In this document: piece by piece, positions 1 through 5,974 of the stretch
Layout: every line of letters begins with the position of its first letter
Position numbering within the stretch: the stretch's first letter is position 1
Assembly (NCBI GenBank): GCA_964427955.1
Contig: CAYRWY010000355.1
Span: 1 to 6,248 of the forward strand
Origin: JACRBK01 sp964427955
GTDB taxonomy: Bacteria > Chloroflexota > Anaerolineae > Aggregatilineales > Aggregatilineaceae
Reading direction: 5' to 3'
Length of the DNA: 6,248 bases
Notes under the pieces: model-generated
Seen by the model: the letters and a program-made list of their open reading frames with translations, nothing else
Databases searched by the model: none
Told to the model about the DNA's origin: nothing
Translations under genes and position numbers: made by a program

Positions 1-272
1 CGCAGATTGCCGTGATAGAACACCTCGTCGCCCACGGCCCATTGGCGGACGCCGGGGCCGAGCGCATCGACCACGCCCGCCGCGTCCAGGCCCTGGATGA
101 AAGGGTACTTCCAGTCGGGATGTCCGCCGCCCAGCAGCTTGTAATCGACCGGGTTTAGCCCGGCGGCCAACACGCGCACGCGCACTTCGCCGGGACCTGG
201 TTCGGGTTGGGGAACCTCCGCCAGGTGGAGATTTTCAAACGCGCCGGGACGATCAAGAACCAGTGCTTTCAT
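1..272 (-). CDS. Quinone oxidoreductase-like MDR family enzyme, N-terminal part (cut by window edge)
   Basis: About 90 N-terminal residues of a medium-chain dehydrogenase/reductase are present; the rest lies beyond the left edge. The sequence shows the GroES-like fold typical of the family: an opening MKALVLDRPG strand, then GEVRVRVLAAGLNPVDYK (about residues 28-45), then GLDAAGVVDALGPGV and the GDEVF turn (about residues 60-85). Zinc-dependent alcohol dehydrogenases carry a catalytic Cys where this protein reads LNPVD, so the zinc-independent quinone oxidoreductase branch fits better. Such enzymes usually reduce quinones, enones or related carbonyls with NAD(P)H; the substrate here cannot be told, and the Rossmann domain is not visible. 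The ATG at 272 is supported by a GAGGG ribosome-binding site seven bases upstream. The gene follows the GH16 gene by 26 bp on the same strand with no terminator between, so the two are probably co-transcribed. Confidence 0.85.
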   Translation of the reverse strand, partial: MKALVLDRPGAFENLHLAEVPQPEPGPGEVRVRVLAAGLNPVDYKLLGGGHPDWKYPFIQGLDAAGVVDALGPGVRQWAVGDEVFYHGNL

Positions 273-298
273 GATGCTACCCTCGGAAAAAGATAACC

Positions 299-1189
299 TT
301 ATGGGGCGGGGATAAAGACCGCCACCCAGTCGATTTGAACATTCCCCGCCGCCCGGTCGCGGGGGGGGACCCCGCTGAGGTCGGTTTCGGTTTGCAGCAC
401 CCAATGCAGCGGGGTGTCAGGGATGTGGTTGGTCGAAGTCCCAATCACCTGTCCGTCCAGGATGAAGGTACAGGTGCTGGGCGTCCATTCTATCACGGCA
501 GTGTGCCACGTAGTATAAACGGCCTGGGTGGAATAGGCATCCTGGTCACCGCCGCGCGTCCCATCTTGATAATGCATGTAGGCGGAAATAAAACCGTCCA
601 GGTTCCCCTCCGGAAAGTCGATTTCCCCGTCGCGCGGCCAGACCCCGCTGTCCGGCCACAACAGCCAGGCGGTCTTGTAGCCCGGCACCGGATCGGCCCG
701 GAAACGGACGGCATAGCGACCGTAGAGCAGGCCGCCTTTGTCGCCCATTGCTCCCGGAATAGTCGGCACTGGGGCCGCGACCAGATGAACGCCGTTTTCG
801 GTGTGCAGGTACAGGTTCATGACGCCATGCTGGATGCTGACCACTTTCGAAGGGAAATAGGTGCCGTTGCCGGTCGTATCCGGCCAGCCATCCGGGTACG
901 AATTTCCCCAGCGATCCGCGACCGCCGCGGGAAAGCTGCCCAGCGGGACCTCCTCCTTGAAGTCATCGCTGAACACGAGCTGCCAGCCGGGAATGTCCCC
1001 GGTGGGAAACGCCGACCCATCGGGCGTGGGAACTGCCGGGGAGGGGGTGCCGGAAGGCGGGTTGGCGGCGAGGGATGGGCTGATTCCCAGCCTGGGACGC
1101 AGCACCAACGTTCCGCCTGTGAACAACACGAACGCCAGCGCGACGGCGGCCAGCCAGGAGCGATGTTTCAGTCTGAAGCGTAATGTCAT
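299..1189 (-). CDS. GH16 family glycoside hydrolase, secreted or membrane-anchored
   Basis: Predicted 296-residue extracytoplasmic protein of the GH16 (laminarinase/licheninase-like) family, which cleaves or rearranges beta-1,3/1,4-linked polysaccharides. Residues 1-10 are basic (MTLRFRLKHR), 11-30 form a hydrophobic segment that may be a signal peptide or anchor, and 40-65 are a Pro/Ser/Thr-rich linker. The catalytic domain runs from GWQLVFSDDF (about 68) to QIDWVAVF at the C-terminus, a usual GH16 ending. The active-site motif is E189-I-D191-F-P-E194: E189 would be the nucleophile and E194 the acid/base, with the six-residue spacing of the beta-bulge subgroup. WGNSYP (94-99) and YGRYAVRFRA (156-165) also fit the fold. 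I chose the ATG at 1189. A longer frame from a TTG at 1222 would begin inside the pdh terminator and add an unlikely N-terminus. A GGGGA nine bases upstream may serve as ribosome-binding site. The substrate is unknown. Confidence 0.85.
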   Translation of the reverse strand: MTLRFRLKHRSWLAAVALAFVLFTGGTLVLRPRLGISPSLAANPPSGTPSPAVPTPDGSAFPTGDIPGWQLVFSDDFKEEVPLGSFPAAVADRWGNSYPDGWPDTTGNGTYFPSKVVSIQHGVMNLYLHTENGVHLVAAPVPTIPGAMGDKGGLLYGRYAVRFRADPVPGYKTAWLLWPDSGVWPRDGEIDFPEGNLDGFISAYMHYQDGTRGGDQDAYSTQAVYTTWHTAVIEWTPSTCTFILDGQVIGTSTNHIPDTPLHWVLQTETDLSGVPPRDRAAGNVQIDWVAVFIPAP

Positions 1190-1205
1190 GAGCAGCGATC
1201 CCCAT

Positions 1206-1243
1206 AAACAAAAACCCGACAAGGGGATGAGTCCCTTATCGGG
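1206..1243 (-). terminator. Intrinsic terminator of the pdhABC operon
   Basis: Read on the minus strand, an 11-bp stem (CCCGATAAGGG pairing with CCCTTGTCGGG) closes a 7-nt loop and is followed at once by TTTTTGTTT. The only non-Watson-Crick pair is a U-G wobble in minus-strand RNA, which would be a C-A mismatch in plus-strand RNA, so the minus direction is preferred. It starts about 28 bases after the pdhC stop codon and should end the pdhABC transcript. The T-tract ends only 17 bases before the GH16 start codon. Confidence 0.92.
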
Positions 1244-1270
1244 TAGCCTTCATCATCTGGGTCCGTGGCC

Positions 1271-2593
1271 CTATATCAACAGCCGCATCGGATGCTCGAT
1301 CAGGTCTTTCAGATACTTCATGAACTGCGCGGCCTCGGCGCCATCGCTGACGCGGTGATCGACGCTGACCGTCGCCTTCATGCGCATCCCGACGCCGATG
1401 GTCCCGTCTTCCAGCACGACCGGGACTTTCTTGGCCGAACCGACGGCCAGGATTCCGGCTTCGGGCGGGTTGATGATGGCGATGAACTCATCGACATCGT
1501 ACGGGCCCAGGTTGCTGACGCTGAACGTGCTGCCTTCGATCTCCTGCGGCTTGACCTTGCCGTCGCGCGCCCGTGCAATGGTGTCACGGTTTTGCGCGGC
1601 CAGCGTGCCCAGCGAGGTCTTGTCGGCGTCGTAGGCGGTCACGTTGACCAGCCCGCCCGACGGGAGCGCGACCGCGATCCCGATGTTGACGCGCTTGTGA
1701 CGCAGCAGCTTGTCGCCGTAGTAGTGGGAATTCAGGTTCGGGAACTGGCGCAGCGCCAGGGCCACGGCCTTGACCACCAGGTCGTTCACGCTGATTTTGC
1801 CCGCTTCGTCGGGGATGCTGGTGTTCAACTGCTTGCGCAGTTCCAGCGCCGCCGCAATGTCGATCTCGGACGTGACGTAGAAGTGCGGCACGAACTGCTT
1901 GCTCTCGACCAGCCGCTGGCCGATGCGCGCGCGAATCCGGCTCAGTTCGATCACTTCCACGTCCGGCCCGCTGGGGATGTCGGTGAAGGTGGGCATACTG
2001 GGCCGTGTGGCGGTCGGCGGGACGGCGGGCGTGCTCGGTGCGGCGGGCTGTGGGGCTGCCGCTGCCGGGGCGACCGGAGCCGCGGGCGCTTCGGCGATTG
2101 GGAAATTCTCGATGTCGGTCTTGGTGACGCGTCCGCCGGGGCCGGTCCCGCGCACCCGGCGCAGATCGATCCCCTTTTCTTCCGCGAGTTTGCGCGCGAT
2201 GGGGCTGGCTTTTACGCCGCCCGGCAGCGCGACGCTTTCCGCCGCCGAAACCGGCGCGGCAGGCAGGACCGCCTGGGGTGCGCTGGTGGGGGCTGGCGCA
2301 GGCGCGGCGGCTTTCGGTGCCGGAGCACTGCCATTCCCGCCAGAAACGACTTCTCCGGCGGCGCCGACGATGGCAATTGGCGCACCGACGGCGACCACGC
2401 TGCCCGGCTCGGCCAGGAATTGCAGCACGGTGCCTTCGAGGGTGGTCTCGATCTCGATGGTGGCTTTGTCTGTTTCGATTTCGGCGACGACGTCACCTTT
2501 TTTGATCGTATCCCCGATCTTGATGCGCCAGGTGACGAGCGTGCCTTCTGCCATGTCGAAGCCCAGCTTGGGCATGATGATTTGTTCAGCCAT
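1271..2593 (-). CDS. pdhC: Dihydrolipoamide acetyltransferase, E2 of pyruvate dehydrogenase complex
   Basis: 440-residue E2 core protein. It takes the acetyl group formed by E1 onto a lipoyl-lysine and transfers it to CoA, making acetyl-CoA in the cytoplasm. Domains in order: one lipoyl domain (1-78) with the lipoylated K43 in ETDKA; an Ala/Pro-rich linker (about 82-122); a peripheral-subunit-binding domain (about 127-164, ASPIARKLAEEKGIDL then GTGPGGRVTKTDI); a second Ala/Pro linker (165-200); and the catalytic acyltransferase domain (about 210-440). The catalytic motif DHRVSDG supplies H413 and D417, and NLGPYDVDEFIAIINPPEAG (361-380) is the usual trimer-core signature. The ATG overlaps the pdhB stop as TAATG, so translation is probably coupled. 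The flexible linkers explain the very GC-rich runs near 2000-2110 and 2230-2345. A 2-oxoacid or acetoin dehydrogenase E2 is possible from sequence alone; pyruvate is favoured by the PdhA features. Confidence 0.93.
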   Translation of the reverse strand: MAEQIIMPKLGFDMAEGTLVTWRIKIGDTIKKGDVVAEIETDKATIEIETTLEGTVLQFLAEPGSVVAVGAPIAIVGAAGEVVSGGNGSAPAPKAAAPAPAPTSAPQAVLPAAPVSAAESVALPGGVKASPIARKLAEEKGIDLRRVRGTGPGGRVTKTDIENFPIAEAPAAPVAPAAAAPQPAAPSTPAVPPTATRPSMPTFTDIPSGPDVEVIELSRIRARIGQRLVESKQFVPHFYVTSEIDIAAALELRKQLNTSIPDEAGKISVNDLVVKAVALALRQFPNLNSHYYGDKLLRHKRVNIGIAVALPSGGLVNVTAYDADKTSLGTLAAQNRDTIARARDGKVKPQEIEGSTFSVSNLGPYDVDEFIAIINPPEAGILAVGSAKKVPVVLEDGTIGVGMRMKATVSVDHRVSDGAEAAQFMKYLKDLIEHPMRLLI

Positions 2594-3573
2594 TAGATCA
2601 CCTCTTTGACGGCAGCCACGATCTTGTCTGCACTGGGCAGCGCCATCAGTTCGATCTCGCGGGAATAGGGCAGCGGGTTGTCCATCGCCGCGACACGCTT
2701 GACCGGCGCGTCCATGTAGTCGAACATCTCATTCTGAATCTGCGCGGCGACTTCGGCCCCGACGTTGAACATCGGCAGGCTTTCTTCGACCACCACGCAG
2801 CGGTTGGTCTTTTTGAAGCTCTCGAAGACCGGCTCCAGGTCCAGCGGGCGCAGCCAGCGCAGATCGACGATCTCGGCTTCGATGCCGTCTTTGGCCAGCG
2901 TTTCCGCCGCGGCGGTGGACCATTCCAGGCCCTTGCCGTAGGTCACGATGGTTACGTCGTCGCCCTTGCGCTTGATGTCGCTCTTGCCGATGGGCAGCAC
3001 GAAATCGGTATCTTCCGGCACGCTGCTGCGGCGCTGGAGCATGGTGCTGTGCTCGACGAACAGCACCGGATTATCGTCGCGAACCGCCGCCTTGAGCATC
3101 CCCTTGGCGTCGTAGGCCGTGCCGGGCACGGCGACGTACAGGCCGGGGAAGTGCGCGAAGAGCACTTCGGGGGCGTGGGAGTGGGTCGCGGCGAGCTGCT
3201 TGCCGCCGCCGGTCGTGGTGCGGATCACCAGCGGGACGGTGAACTGGCCGTTGAACATGTAACGCACCTTCGCGGCGTGGTTGACGATGGCATCCAGCGC
3301 CAGGAAGGCGAAATTGATCGTCATGATCTCCGCGATAGGCCGCAGCCCGGCCATCGCCGCGCCGACCGCCGCCCCGGCGATCACCATTTCGGAGATGGGC
3401 GTATCGCGCACGCGCTTGTCGCCGAATTCGTCGATAAACCCACGCGTGACGGCATACGTGCCGCCCCAGACGCCGACCTCTTCACCCATGATGAAGACGC
3501 GCTCATCGCGCTGCATTTCCTCACGCAAGGCCGCGCTCAACGCCTCACGGATCGTAATCACTTTCTCTGCCAT
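2593..3573 (-). CDS. pdhB: Pyruvate dehydrogenase E1 component, beta subunit
   Basis: 326-residue E1-beta subunit. With PdhA it forms the alpha2-beta2 thiamine-diphosphate enzyme that decarboxylates pyruvate and reductively acetylates the E2 lipoyl group. Residues about 4-180 form the transketolase pyrimidine-binding domain. They include IMGEEVGVWGGTY (28-40) and DTPISE, where E62 is the family's glutamate that activates the cofactor aminopyrimidine ring. THSHAPE (130-136) supplies the active-site histidine region, followed by the usual FPGLYVAVPGTAYDAKGML. Residues about 195-317 form the transketolase C-terminal domain (DDVTIVTYGKG, EIVDLRWLRPLD). Length and motifs are normal for the family. 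The ATG at 3573 has an AGAGGA ribosome-binding site five bases upstream and lies 9 bases after the pdhA stop. The stop overlaps the pdhC start by one base. Confidence 0.94.
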   Translation of the reverse strand: MAEKVITIREALSAALREEMQRDERVFIMGEEVGVWGGTYAVTRGFIDEFGDKRVRDTPISEMVIAGAAVGAAMAGLRPIAEIMTINFAFLALDAIVNHAAKVRYMFNGQFTVPLVIRTTTGGGKQLAATHSHAPEVLFAHFPGLYVAVPGTAYDAKGMLKAAVRDDNPVLFVEHSTMLQRRSSVPEDTDFVLPIGKSDIKRKGDDVTIVTYGKGLEWSTAAAETLAKDGIEAEIVDLRWLRPLDLEPVFESFKKTNRCVVVEESLPMFNVGAEVAAQIQNEMFDYMDAPVKRVAAMDNPLPYSREIELMALPSADKIVAAVKEVI

Positions 3574-3582
3574 TTTGGTCCT

Positions 3583-4572
3583 CTAGTCTACATACACATG
3601 GCTGATCAAATCTTCATAGGTGGGGTCCGGGCTGTTCTTGGCGAACTCGACCGCCTCGTCCACCGCGCGCAGAGCGTTCTCGTCGATCTGGTCCAGGGAT
3701 GGCTCGATCCCTTTATATTTGTCGCACAACACCGCGCGGAAACGACCAATCGGGCCTTTGGCCTGGAAGGCTTCGACCTCTTCCTTGGTGCGGTAGCGCT
3801 GCGGATCGCCCATACTGTGCCCTTCCAGGCGGTAGGTGAGCGATTCGACCAGGACCGGGCCATGCTTGCGGGCGTGCTCGATGGCTTCGCTGATGGCGTC
3901 GTGCACGGCCTGCACGTCCATGCCATCGACGCGCGGCCCCTGCAACATGCCGTGACCATCGGCCCCGCAGCAGTAGGCGTTGGCCTTGTTGACGATCTCG
4001 ACCGCGCCGCTGGCCCGACCGACCGCCGTGCCCATGCCGTACTGGTTGTTTTCAACCAGCCAGACCACCGGCAGATCCCAGACCGCGCTCAGGTTGAGCG
4101 ATTCGTGGAAGTAGCCGATATTGGTCGCGCCATCGCCCATCAGGGCCAGCACGACTTCGTCTTTTTCCTGGTATTTGGCGGCCAGCGCGATGCCCGCCGC
4201 CAGCGGCAGATGTCCGCCCACGATGCCATGACCGCCCCACATGTGCAGGTCGCGGTCCGCCAGGTGCATCGATCCTCCCTTGCCACCGCTGACGCCGGTC
4301 CGCTTGCCGAGCATTTCGGCCATCACGCGGTTGGGGTCCAGCCCGCGCGCCAGGGCGATGCCATGATCGCGATACGCCGTGATGACGTGGTCCTGGGGGC
4401 GCAGGGCCGAAACCGCGCCGACGCCGGTCGCTTCCTGGCCGATGTACAGGTGCAGAAAGCCGCCGATCAGCCCTTGCTGGTACAGTTCGGCGCAGCGTTC
4501 CTCGAACCGCCGGATGAGCACCATCTGGCGGTACCAGTCAAGCAGTGTTTCCTTATTCGGTTGTCTTGCCAT
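3583..4572 (-). CDS. pdhA: Pyruvate dehydrogenase E1 component, alpha subunit
   Basis: 329-residue E1-alpha subunit carrying the thiamine-diphosphate and Mg-binding half of the active site. The cofactor motif begins GDGATN (146-151) and ends at ENN (174-176). HLYIGQEA (41-48), ITAYRDHG (64-71) and GKGGSMH (97-103) are standard family blocks. AYRDHG, ENNQYGMGT and RVDGMD favour a pyruvate enzyme over the closely related acetoin dehydrogenase AcoA, but this is not proof. The C-terminal active-site loop YRLEGHSMGDP (248-257) keeps the histidine (H252). The serines phosphorylated in mitochondrial E1-alpha are absent: the first position is G255 and the second is lost in a one-residue shorter loop, so kinase control of that type is not expected. 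An extra stretch CCGADGHG (201-208) looks inserted relative to usual relatives. The ATG at 4572 has a GAGGG ribosome-binding site. First gene of pdhABC, read from the promoter at 4654-4683. Confidence 0.93.
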   Translation of the reverse strand: MARQPNKETLLDWYRQMVLIRRFEERCAELYQQGLIGGFLHLYIGQEATGVGAVSALRPQDHVITAYRDHGIALARGLDPNRVMAEMLGKRTGVSGGKGGSMHLADRDLHMWGGHGIVGGHLPLAAGIALAAKYQEKDEVVLALMGDGATNIGYFHESLNLSAVWDLPVVWLVENNQYGMGTAVGRASGAVEIVNKANAYCCGADGHGMLQGPRVDGMDVQAVHDAISEAIEHARKHGPVLVESLTYRLEGHSMGDPQRYRTKEEVEAFQAKGPIGRFRAVLCDKYKGIEPSLDQIDENALRAVDEAVEFAKNSPDPTYEDLISHVYVD

Positions 4573-4594
4573 TAGGATTCCCTCAGACAGTGTG

Positions 4595-4618
4595 AAAAAC
4601 AGGCATTCTCAACGCCTG
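4595..4618 (-). terminator. Terminator-like hairpin in the pdhA leader (possible attenuator)
   Basis: In minus-strand RNA, CAGGCGUU pairs with AAUGCCUG over 8 bp (one G-U wobble) around a GAG loop, and UUUUU follows directly. The wobble would be an A-C mismatch on the plus strand, and there is no T-tract on that side, so it faces pdhA. It sits about 29 bases after the inferred transcription start and 22 bases before the pdhA ATG, in the leader and not at a gene end. This is the shape of an intrinsic terminator, so it may limit entry into the operon. I found no convincing antiterminator, small-molecule aptamer or leader peptide. The stem is short, so it may also be a stability or translation element. 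Confidence 0.55.
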
Positions 4619-4653
4619 GGTACAACTGAAGCAGTGTCGTGGCGATGGTGTAG

Positions 4654-4683
4654 ATTATACGAGAGGCGGCGTCGGGTTGGCAA
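4654..4683 (-). promoter_or_regulatory. Sigma-70-type promoter of pdhABC
   Basis: Read on the minus strand, a -35 element TTGCCA (4683-4678, five of six consensus bases) is followed after 18 bp by a perfect -10 TATAAT (4659-4654). Transcription would start near 4647, giving a leader of about 75 bases before the pdhA ATG. The -35 shares base pairs 4678-4682 with the -35 of the opposed ATPase promoter. Confidence 0.75.
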
Positions 4684-4705
4684 ACGCGAGAAACCAGCGT
4701 AGAAT
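4677..4705 (+). promoter_or_regulatory. Sigma-70-type promoter of the ATPase gene
   Basis: On the plus strand, TTGGCA (4677-4682, five of six consensus bases) is followed by a 17-bp spacer and TAGAAT (4700-4705, five of six). The start would be near 4712, leaving a leader of about 36 bases before the ATG at 4748. The -35 overlaps that of the divergent pdhA promoter. Confidence 0.65.
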
Positions 4706-4747
4706 GCGAAGCGATGGCTGAATCCGTACACATGGAATCCAGGTGCG

Positions 4748-5965
4748 ATGGCAGATCGCTACTATCCCCCCACGTATCGTAAGCAAGAAGTGTCCAGGAT
4801 CGTCGGCGCGTTGGATCAGGGTGCCTCGGTCTCAGTGATCGGCGCGCCCAGCGTCGGCAAGTCCAACCTGCTCAAGTTTCTGGATCAGGAGCGGCTGCAA
4901 GCCACCGATCCGCACAGCCCCTGGCAGATGTACGCGCCCAACGCCGCGTCCAAAGGCCGGTTGGTCGCGATCAGCATCGACCCGAACGCCCTGCTGCCGC
5001 CGCTGTCCGCCGGACCGGGGGATATTGCGGCCAGCGCGTGGCCGGGGTTTGAACTGCTGATCCACCGCACCACCATCACGCCGGAAGTCGATCCCTACTA
5101 CGTGCAGGATGCCACCAGGCAGACGGACCGGCTGCCCGCCTTGCGCGAGCAGTTCTTGAATGCTCACCTCGGCGTTACCGACGTCGAAGACTCGCTGCGC
5201 AGCCATCTGGCCCTGCGCCACCTGGAAAGCCTGGTCGATGCGATCCTGACCAGCTATCGCCTGCTGAACCAGCCGGTGCGCCTCGTGTATATCATGGACG
5301 AGTTCGAGCGAATGCTCGCCACGCTGCCCGATTACTTCTTCGTGGCGCTGCGCAGCCTGCGTGATCGCTTCAAATACCAGGTCATGTTCGTGACGTTTAC
5401 GCGCAACAGTCTGCCCTACCTGATCCCGGACGAAGAACGCATGGCCGTGCTGGAGCCGTTCGTGGAGCTGTTCCACGACGATCCGGTCTACCTCGGCCCG
5501 TTCAACGACGACGACGCCTGGAACATGATCCAGGAGTTGGAGGGACGCACCGTGACGCGCGACAACCGGGCGGTCGGGCTGTTGATCCGGGCGACAGGTG
5601 GATTTGCCGGGCTGCTGCGGGCGGGCTTCAAGCACGTGGACCGGCTCCAGCAGATTCCGGGGGACGATTACCACGCCGCTATCGCGCTGACCTCGAACTG
5701 GCTGGCGCAGGAAGACAACGTGCAAGAGGAATGCAAGACGCTGCTGCGCGGCTTGAACGGCGACGAGATCGCGACCCTGTATGCCACCGCCAGCGCCGGG
5801 CCGGACCAGGATACGCTGCGCGAATTGATGCACAAATCCCTGGTGGTGCGGTCGTCGGATGAGACCTTCCAGGTGCTGCCGCCGGTATTGGCGGCCTACA
5901 TTCGCAGCCATCCGACGCCGCCCGCGCCGCGTCCTCCGGCCCGCCCGGCGACGCTGCCCCGGTGA
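4748..5965 (+). CDS. AAA+/STAND-like ATP-binding protein with probable C-terminal winged helix
   Basis: 405-residue cytoplasmic P-loop ATPase of unknown role. YRKQEVSRIVGAL (10-22) resembles the N-terminal helix before the P-loop in Orc/STAND ATPases. Walker A is GAPSVGKS (32-39, K38). Walker B is RLVYIMDEFERM, with D184 and E185. FVTFTRNS (214-221) is a likely sensor-1 strand. LGPFNDDDAWNMI (249-261) and ATGGFAGLLRAGF (282-294) match the lid region of STAND/Cdc6-like proteins. Residues about 327-387 look like a winged helix: LNGDEIATLY, then TLRELMHKSLVV and the wing-like FQVLPPVLAAYI. The tail 388-405 is Pro/Arg-rich and probably disordered. No transmembrane segment, nuclease, TIR, protease or repeat sensor is fused to it. 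The segment between P-loop and Walker B is long (about 145 residues). The ATG is preceded by only a weak AGGTG. It is divergent from pdhA and could be a regulator or signalling ATPase; neither is shown. Confidence 0.85.
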   Translation: MADRYYPPTYRKQEVSRIVGALDQGASVSVIGAPSVGKSNLLKFLDQERLQATDPHSPWQMYAPNAASKGRLVAISIDPNALLPPLSAGPGDIAASAWPGFELLIHRTTITPEVDPYYVQDATRQTDRLPALREQFLNAHLGVTDVEDSLRSHLALRHLESLVDAILTSYRLLNQPVRLVYIMDEFERMLATLPDYFFVALRSLRDRFKYQVMFVTFTRNSLPYLIPDEERMAVLEPFVELFHDDPVYLGPFNDDDAWNMIQELEGRTVTRDNRAVGLLIRATGGFAGLLRAGFKHVDRLQQIPGDDYHAAIALTSNWLAQEDNVQEECKTLLRGLNGDEIATLYATASAGPDQDTLRELMHKSLVVRSSDETFQVLPPVLAAYIRSHPTPPAPRPPARPATLPR

Positions 5966-5974
5966 GGATGCCGC

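Noticed and set aside
335..1183. Plus-strand open frame (282 codons) opposite the GH16 gene
   Set aside because: The minus strand encodes a full GH16 domain with catalytic residues. The plus frame is Gly/Arg-rich noise.
1190..1222. Extension of the GH16 gene to a TTG at 1222
   Set aside because: The TTG lies inside the terminator stem, there is no ribosome-binding site, and the added residues precede an already good basic signal-peptide start at 1189.
2000..2345. GC-rich repetitive-looking stretches within pdhC
   Set aside because: They encode the Ala/Pro-rich flexible linkers normal in E2 proteins; no independent DNA repeat is needed.
1265..2596. Long plus-strand open frame (443 codons) opposite pdhC
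   Set aside because: It is the antisense of a clear E2 gene. Its translation is Arg/Asp/Gly-rich without domains, as expected where GC-rich codons leave few stops on the opposite strand.
3049..4575. Long plus-strand open frame (508 codons) opposite pdhB and pdhA
   Set aside because: It spans two well-identified minus-strand genes. The product is His/Gln/Arg-rich with no recognisable fold, so it is an antisense artefact.
4625..4635. ACTG-AAG-CAGT inverted repeat in the pdhA leader as an operator or antiterminator
   Set aside because: The arms are only 4 bp and it does not pair with the terminator-like stem, so chance is enough to explain it.
4832..5911. Minus-strand open frame (359 codons) opposite the ATPase gene
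   Set aside because: The plus strand holds intact Walker A and B motifs in a coherent protein. The antisense frame is Gln/Arg/Val-rich and has no motifs.
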